Made by a program: the position numbers and the translations under genes. Under the pieces are notes generated by a model. It saw only the letters and a list, made by a program, of their open reading frames with translations, made no database searches and was not told the DNA's origin. 64,000 nucleotides of DNA, taken from assembly GCA_029891345.1 (NCBI GenBank), contig CM057009.1:209678709-209742708 (forward strand), given 5' to 3'. The stretch's first letter is position 1. Every line of letters starts with the position of its first letter. Positions 58,432 to 64,000 of the stretch are shown in pieces. The DNA is from Dryococelus australis (lineage: Eukaryota > Arthropoda > Insecta > Phasmatodea > Phasmatidae).

Positions 58432-58745
58432 GAGAACTTGAAGGTAAGTACAATGTTAATGTCCTTGAAAATTACAAAGAAATTATTTTATTAACCAATG
58501 CTTAATTTAAAAATTATAAGGCTAATCCGGAAAGGAATACTCCAAGTTCTAGTTCAAGAGCTTGGAAGTGTAATAATATATATAGTCGAATTTATAGTGA
58601 CTATTTAATACCTCAATCAGTATCAAGCACAGACGGAGTTGAGAATTTTACATCTGATTTTAAATCTGGAGATGGCATAAAAAATACAATAGTTTGCCAA
58701 AAGAATATACTTGGATGGATGACTTTAGAAATTAATTGATAGATT
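58432..58745 (+). pseudogene. Unknown Polinton frame upstream of PLA2
   Basis: Ignoring one TAA, a continuous frame runs about 100 codons (SSSSRAWKCNNIYSRIYSDY; STDGVENFTSDFKSGDGIKN), ending in TGA TAG near 58739. It could be the N-terminal part of the PLA2-domain protein or a separate gene. No domain recognised. Confidence 0.35.
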
Positions 58746-58859
58746 GATAGTTATACATGGTGAAGAAACTGCAGGAAATAAAAATTATTACATTGAAAAA
58801 GTTAACATATTTAATATGCTAAACAATAAATTGTTCTGATTTAGTTTATAATAACCAGA

Positions 58860-59270
58860 AAGGAATGCCATATCTAATAAGAGTTTTAAAAGCAATTCCG
58901 CATTCATTTTGGAATGCTGAACACCATGGCAAAGGTGTGATAAATTGGGCATGAAACAATTTAAATTTGCCCGAAATGCATTTGCCTGGCTATAATTATT
59001 GTGGTCCATTTACAAAATTAAATGAAAGATTAGAAACAGGAGACTCAGGAATAAACAAATAAGATTAAGCTTGCACATATCACGATATTGCTTACAGAGA
59101 TTATAAAGATTTTGAATCTAGACATGAAGCTGAAAAATTTTTACAAAAAAACTAAAGAAATTATGTTAGATAAAAATACTCCAATTGGAGAAAAAAACGC
59201 ATCTGCTGTTGTTGCCTCGACAATATTTACAAAACTTGGTTGGGACATTAAAATTTATTAAATAATATAT
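58860..59270 (+). pseudogene. Parvovirus-type phospholipase A2 domain protein
   Basis: LPGYNYCGPFTKL (58982-59020) gives the calcium-loop Y-x-G/CGP pattern, and CTYHDIAYRDY (59072-59104) gives the HD catalytic pair (His codon 59081-59083, Asp 59084-59086). These two motifs in this spacing mark the PLA2 domain known from parvovirus capsids and adinto/Polinton-like viruses, where it helps virions leave endosomes. Two TAA codons lie between the motifs (near 59060 and 59066) and a TGA before them. Confidence 0.7.
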
Positions 59271-59284
59271 ATTTTTATTTATAA

Positions 59285-59755
59285 ATGAAGATAAAAAGCT
59301 TAAATTTCAGTATAGCCATTGGTGAATTAAGAGATTTGCGTATAGATAAATGTTTAACAAAATATCAACTTGAGCGAAAAAATTAAAAATTAAAAGAAGG
59401 CAAAGCTTTCTTACTAGCTTTACCAATACCAATACTCAAAAAAATATTAAAAGATAAACAGGAATCGGTTTACACCATAGAGGACTTTAACCAATTTTAT
59501 TTGCAGCTTTAGGTACACTTGGTGCTTTAGCTGATGGAGTTAGAGCAGTTTATAATTCTGTTGAACAAATTAAAATGTAAAAATAAAAAAGAATTAGAAG
59601 AACAACAAAGACACAATTTGGCAATGGAAAATAAAGCAGGAAGTGGTGTAGTTGCTAAAAAAAAAAAGAGGAAGTTCAAAAATTTGAATATATACCCACT
59701 ATCTAATATCGATATTGAAAAATATGGAAAAAAATTAAATATTACAAATTTCTGA
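59285..59755 (+). pseudogene. Adenovirus pVI/pX-like minor virion protein region
   Basis: A frame from ATG 59285, with TAA codons, then LGTLGALADGVRAV (about 59518-59558) and LEEQQRHNLAMENKAG (about 59594-59641), a small hydrophobic Gly/Ala segment followed by a charged helix and a KKKKRK basic cluster (59659-59676). The same arrangement occurs next to the protease in insect Polintons. The end (SNIDIEKYGKKLNI) probably belongs to the protease N-terminus after one frameshift. Confidence 0.5.
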
Positions 59756-60075
59756 AATATTTATGTTTGACGAACTACCAAATAGAATGCACGTAATGAA
59801 AACGTAATGGTAAATTTCGACATTTCAACAAATCTTGGTACTCATTCGGTTGGCTATTTTAAAGCAAATAACGATGTTTACTATTTCGATTCATTTGAAG
59901 GCAATATTCCTACTAACTGAACTAATTATTTAAAAACAGAAATGTTAATAAGATGGTGACAAAATTCAGAATTTTATTAGAGTTATTTGTGGACATCTAT
60001 GTTTAATTGTTTTATATCTTTTTTCGAGAGAATTTAAGTTTAATGAGATAATTTCTATGTTATTAAATTTAAGAT
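59756..60075 (+). pseudogene. Polinton adenain-like cysteine protease
   Basis: MFDELPNRM opens the frame, followed by NLGTHSVGYF (catalytic His codon 59843-59845), VYYFDSFEG (Asp codon in FDSF), and, after a frame change, VICGHLCLIV with the active-site Cys in CGHLC at 59988-60002. His-Asp-Cys order matches the adenovirus protease family that matures capsids. A TAA, TGAs and one frameshift inactivate it. Confidence 0.8.
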
Positions 60076-61300
60076 ATATTTGGAAAACCATTAATCAAAT
60101 CTTTAATTGAAGACATTGACAATATTACTGAAGATTTAAAAAGATATGTAGATTCAAAATGCGATTCCAGTGTTTATAGTTTACAAAGTAAACTATCTAA
60201 CTGTTTTGATTACAGAAAATCGTATTTTTGTTTTCTAGGACGTAGGTGAACCTGTATATAATAAAGATGCGGTCAATAATATATATAGCAGATTAAACAT
60301 TTAAAAAGATGTAGATCCGAAATATAAAACTATTGTTTCTGATTATGCTCTGAAAGAAAATACAAATTTACGATTCAGTAATAGTATTGCTGATTGTATA
60401 AAACGAATAAATAATGCGAAACAGGCATTAAAAAAGGAAGTAGTTTCAAAATATAAAACTATTGTTTCTGACTATGCATTAAAAAATGATGTCGAATCAA
60501 TATATAATAATATTTTTTCTGATTAAATATCATATGTAGATTCAAAATACAATACTATTTCTTCTGCATTACAAGATCAAATAAGTTAAGTTTTTACTTA
60601 TACAAACGGTTATATTTCTTTTCAACATCGTAGTATTACTAGTCTGTCTGACCCTATAGATGAAGATGACGCACTCAATAAAAGATATTTCGATAAAGAA
60701 ATAGCTGATTATGCATTAAAAAGAAATGTCGAATCAAAATACAGTACATGTGTTTCTGATTCGAAAACATATGTAGAATAAAAATATAATACCATTGTTA
60801 CTGCTTTACGAGATCAACTTAGTATAGTATTTTTTTATACAACAGACTATGTTTCTCTTCAAAATCGTAGAATTAATAATATGGCTTATCCTGTAGATGG
60901 AAAAGATACTGTTAATAAGAGATATTTCGATAAAGAAATAACTGATAAATTACAAAATTTAAAAAATAAGTTTGAATATTGCGATACACTTGTTAACACA
61001 AAAGCTGGAAAAAGCAAAGAACTTTCTGTTAAAGAATTAGATGTTAAATTAAAAAATTTAAACCAATCAATTGAAAAATGCAAGGAAGAAAAATCATGTG
61101 TGTTTTATTTACATGCAAAGTGGAATAAAACAAATAATGCTTTTGTCTTGGATAATAATCTAATTCACTTTACTTTTTTGATGGATTGTACTGTTTATAA
61201 AATAAATACTGTTAATCCCATTTTACTAAAGGGATACATACATAAGTGTATCCCTTTGGTAAATTGTGTATCCCATAATAACTGTCATACTTGTGTATGA
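60076..61300 (+). pseudogene. Fibre-like coiled-coil repeat protein
   Basis: Repeated blocks: SKYKTIVSDYALK at about 60317-60360 and 60452-60485, a SKYNT..SALQDQ block at about 60545-60585 echoed at about 60779-60825, and two copies of an NKRYFDKEI block (60679-60705 and 60914-60940). The last 139 codons (60881-61297) are open and strongly helical. Proteins of this type, with phage-tail-fibre-like NKRYFD repeats, are widespread in insect Polintons and are thought to form virion fibres. Confidence 0.6.
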
Positions 61301-61493
61301 CAGTTGTGTATGACGTACTTGTGTATGATCTAAATAAATAGATTACAGTAAGCCTTTTGATGTCAAAAGAGGTGACATTTTTAACTTTTTAAAATAAAAA
61401 ACAATAAAATATCTGAATATGGTGATGGCATGGTGACTGCAATAGTGATATTCGTGAAATATAAAGATTAACTATATATTTTTTAACTATTAA

Positions 61494-62554
61494 ATGGAGA
61501 ACAATTAGTGTTTGAAGTGCAAGAAAGTTACTAAAAATAATAATATAAAACCAAAAATACTAAAAATGGGCGATTAATTCGGAAAAGTATATGTTATATT
61601 TGTAATTCTTATAAATCAACATAAAAAAAATCCCCCTAAGTAAGATAAGGAATAATAAATTAATGATAAATACTTGCACAAAAAAATTTTCCAAGAAGAA
61701 AAAGTAATTTCGTATGGTATTGATGATTTATGACAAATCGATCTTGTTGAAATGGATACTGGAAATTTAAAATACATATCACATATAAACAATGGTTACA
61801 ATTATATTATGACAATTATTGACTTTTTTCGAAATACGCATTTGCAATACCAATTAAAGTTAAAACAGCCAAGAATGTAGCAATTGATTTTGAATCTATA
61901 TTAGTTAAAAGTAAGCTAAACAATTTACAAAGTGACAATGGCTTAGAATTTTATAACAAAAATTTTTAGTGAACTTATGCAAAAATATAACATAAATCAC
62001 TGTTCTACATTCAGTGAATTAAAAGCCAGTTGTGAAGAAAGATTTAACCATACAATGAAGAATAAAATGTGGGAGAAATTTGCGTTGAATGGCAATTACA
62101 AGTGGGTAATATTATTAGAAGATTTTGTAAAGGAATACAACAGTACAAAGCATAGTACCATTGGCATGAAACCAATTGAAGTTAATAATACCAATGAAAA
62201 CAATTTATGACAAGATTTTGTAGACATGATTACTAAACCGAAATGCAAAGATGGAGATATTGTCCGTGTGAGCAAGAGTAAACTATTTTTTTAAAGGGTT
62301 ATACAGCTAATTGGACAACAGAATTATTGACCATTTTTTTAGTTTTAAATTTTGATGTGCCAACTTACAAACTGAAATATGACAAAGGAGAAGAAATAAA
62401 AGGGCGTTTTTATGAATATAAAATAATGAAAACAAATTATCCTGATGAATATTTGGTTGAAAAAGTTTCAAAAATAAGAGGCGATAAAATTTATGTAAAC
62501 TGGTTGGGTTTTGATAACTCTCATAATTCTTGGATTAATAAAACAGGTGTGTAA
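61494..62554 (+). pseudogene. Polinton integrase (retroviral type) with chromodomain
   Basis: An N-terminal Cys cluster (LKCKKVTKN, then CYICNSYKS) suggests the zinc-binding domain. The core has QIDLVEMD (Asp 61740-61742), LQSDNGLEFYN (Asp 61934-61936) and KASCEERFNHT (Glu within 62034-62039), then EYNSTKHSTIGMKPIEVN. The C-terminus (62457-62545) is a chromodomain: LVEKVSKIRGDKIYVNWLGF with NSWI. Three frameshifts and several stops, including TGA 61731 at a position normally Trp. It would insert the element into DNA with 6-bp duplication. Confidence 0.85.
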
Positions 62555-62575
62555 ATTTATATATTTTTTCGAAGT

Positions 62576-63400
62576 TTATTCGTTTCCTCTTAAGGGTCTA
62601 TTCAGTCTCATTCTTTGCCATAAATTGATTGAATTTGGTATATATTCAAATCTTAATAATATTTCACTATTTGAATGGCTATCTTCAGTTACACACAATT
62701 GTCTTTCAACACTGCTTGTTTGATCTCTAATGATATAATAATTATATTCACAAACATTTAATAATCTTAAAAGAATGAAAGTTGGATTTAAATGTTGTTC
62801 TTGTGTTTGATGTATAACACGAGGTTTCATTTCTCTGATTACCTCATTTCTGTGAGCTATTCCATCTAGTGCCATATGAACTGACTATCTTAAATTTTCT
62901 ACATCCTCACTTTGAATTCTATTTATATCTTTCAAATTTTCAAAATGATCACCTTGAATTTTATTTATATACTTCAAATGATCAACTTTAATTTTGTTAA
63001 TTTTATATGCTCTATTTGGCTTTTGAATAAATGCTTTATTTCTTTTTTAATCTTATATTCATCATATTTCTAATTGATGCAATAACATCTTCAAATATCA
63101 ATGTTTTAAAAACTTTAGCAATTTCACAACGTGAACTAAAAATAAGTTCATATAAACCAGGCGCACTAATATAAACTGCTTTGCCTTCGTTATAAGAGAG
63201 GTGGGATGAATTTTTCTTATATTTTACCGAAATTTGTTTTTGTAATGCATCTTTTGAATTAGAATATTCTAAAATATCACAAAAATTCCTTTCCTTTTAA
63301 CCAAGGATTATTTTCCTCATCAATAATCATAGAAACTTGTTTACCATTGTAAATAAGGTTTTTTGTTAATTATGTCTAGAATTGACTCCATTTTCACATG
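62576..63400 (-). pseudogene. BRO-family gene (BRO-N plus C-terminal repeat domain)
   Basis: On the - strand a BRO-N domain is visible at about 63070-63350 (NGKQVSMIIDEENNPWLKGK; then YNEGKAVYISAPGLYELIFS and EDVIASIRN), followed by an open C-terminal frame (62576-62875) with QEQHLNPTFILLRL, YYIIRDQ and PNSINLWQRM, the shape of the C-terminal domain of poxvirus/iridovirus/baculovirus BRO-like proteins. BRO proteins bind DNA and are carried by many large insect viruses. One frameshift and a stop separate the halves. Confidence 0.65.
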
Positions 63401-63655
63401 CGAAATAAGTTTATATATATATTTATAAAGGTAATAAATAATATGATTTTCTAAAATATCGACCAAATTCATTAATAAATATAGCATTGCTTATTACTCA
63501 ATTTGACGAAGATTATTTATATCATTAATCAATTGTTACTGAGTATAATTATTTCCAACAATATAAAAATATTTATGAAAACACTCAATGTGTCGATTAA
63601 ATGTTTTTCATTCTTTGGTATAAATTTATAGAATTTGGAAAATAATCAAATCTCA
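63401..63655. other. AT-rich gap between BRO genes
   Basis: Short AT-rich spacer with a TATATATATATTTA stretch at about 63412. A LLRFDYFP.SIN-like end of the second BRO gene may extend into 63600-63655. Confidence 0.4.
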
Positions 63656-64000
63656 ATTATTCTTCGCAATTTGGATGTCTATTTTCTATTCTATACAATT
63701 GTATTTGAACATATTTTCTTTGAGTTCTTATGACATAGTAAAAATATTCAAAATTATTATCAAATAACTTTAAAAGAACAGAAGTTGGATTTAAATTATG
63801 ATCTTGGGTTTGTTGTACAACACGGGAAGACATTACTCTGATTTCCTCATTACTCCGATTTATTGTAGCGAAGGCCATGTGAACAGATTCTCTTAAATTT
63901 TCTATATGTTCGTCTTTAATTTTATTTATATCTTTTAAATTATTAACTTTAATTCCGTTCATTTTTTTAAATGTGCTCTATTAGACCTTTGTATAAATGC
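63600..64000 (-). pseudogene. Second BRO-family gene, C-terminal part (runs off the window)
   Basis: An open - strand frame (63657-63962) parallels the C-terminal part of the neighbouring gene: QTQDHNLNPTSVLLKLF aligns with QTQEQHLNPTFILLRLL and FYYVIRTQ with YYIIRDQ. The BRO-N part would lie beyond 64000. Tandem paralogues of BRO are common in insect viruses. Confidence 0.6.

Larger units (their letters stand above)
55513..64000 (-). mobile_element. Polinton P-beta, partial (continues past the window)
   Basis: Terminal repeat at 55513-56110, then a capsid-type gene (-), a run of + strand genes (unknown, PLA2 domain, pVI-like, protease, fibre-like, integrase) and BRO genes (-). Integrase, adenain-type protease and capsid genes in an AT-rich block behind a foldback terminus identify a Polinton. 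Its near end is the family's right end, so the element is inverted relative to P-alpha. The far terminus and polymerase are beyond 64000. Confidence 0.8.

Noticed and set aside
1-64000. CRISPR arrays, rRNA or intact tRNA genes
   Set aside because: No direct-repeat/spacer structure with constant spacers, and only tRNA-like SINE heads (13206-13300, 45545-45748) were seen.

Overview
The window is eukaryotic and consists almost entirely of transposable elements, their debris and simple or tandem repeats. Piggybac, Tc1/mariner, Harbinger-like, Ty3/gypsy, tRNA-derived SINE and Polinton (Maverick) elements together, plus a TATA + TCAGT core promoter in one LTR and an initiator-Met-type primer site in another, suggest a large, repeat-rich arthropod genome, most likely an insect. 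I cannot name the species. I found no convincing host gene, tRNA, rRNA or CRISPR array. Nearly every coding region is a pseudogene with in-frame stops and frameshifts.

Layout. 1-1812: AT-rich flank with an RTE/SINE-like fragment. 1813-12394: Ty3/gypsy element I with long (about 2 kb) LTRs; a piggyBac-like element (2275-5349) is nested in its 5' LTR, and its 3' LTR stops abruptly at 12394. 12395-26676: an internally deleted Polinton (P-alpha: packaging ATPase, penton-type protein, PolB C-terminus), with a complete Ty3/gypsy element II (16607-26230) inserted in its right terminal repeat. 26677-53653: a mosaic of two copies of a Tc1/mariner-type transposase, several tandem arrays, a second and GC-richer Polinton-type DNA polymerase (33524-35613), a pol remnant of gypsy III (37930-40482), a satellite split by a Tc1 element (42050-44040), a tRNA SINE, a long CT microsatellite, a Harbinger-like non-autonomous element (49518-50914) and a Tc1 fragment. 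53658-55512: an inverted copy of the missing right-hand part of the element I LTR. 55513-64000: a second Polinton half (P-beta: capsid-like protein, PLA2-domain protein, pVI-like protein and adenain-type protease, fibre-like coiled coil, chromodomain integrase and BRO genes) that runs off the window.

Main result. The LTR of element I is cut at 12394 after TACACA, and its other half ends at 55507-55512 with TGTGTA, the exact reverse complement. Both junctions are followed by the same Polinton terminus (AGTAGAT...). The economical reading is that a Polinton inserted into the 3' LTR with a 6-bp target duplication, and a later inversion of roughly 30-43 kb, with one breakpoint inside Polinton sequence, carried the right half away. 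Because P-alpha has a different 6-mer (TTCCTT) at its far end, recombination between two inverted Polintons is the likeliest mechanism. Re-joining the halves also gives element I a matching 4-bp target duplication, AAGT.

The Polinton genes carry many in-frame TAA/TAG/TGA codons with few frameshifts. I treat this as transition-driven decay, but it is reported so it can be tested.
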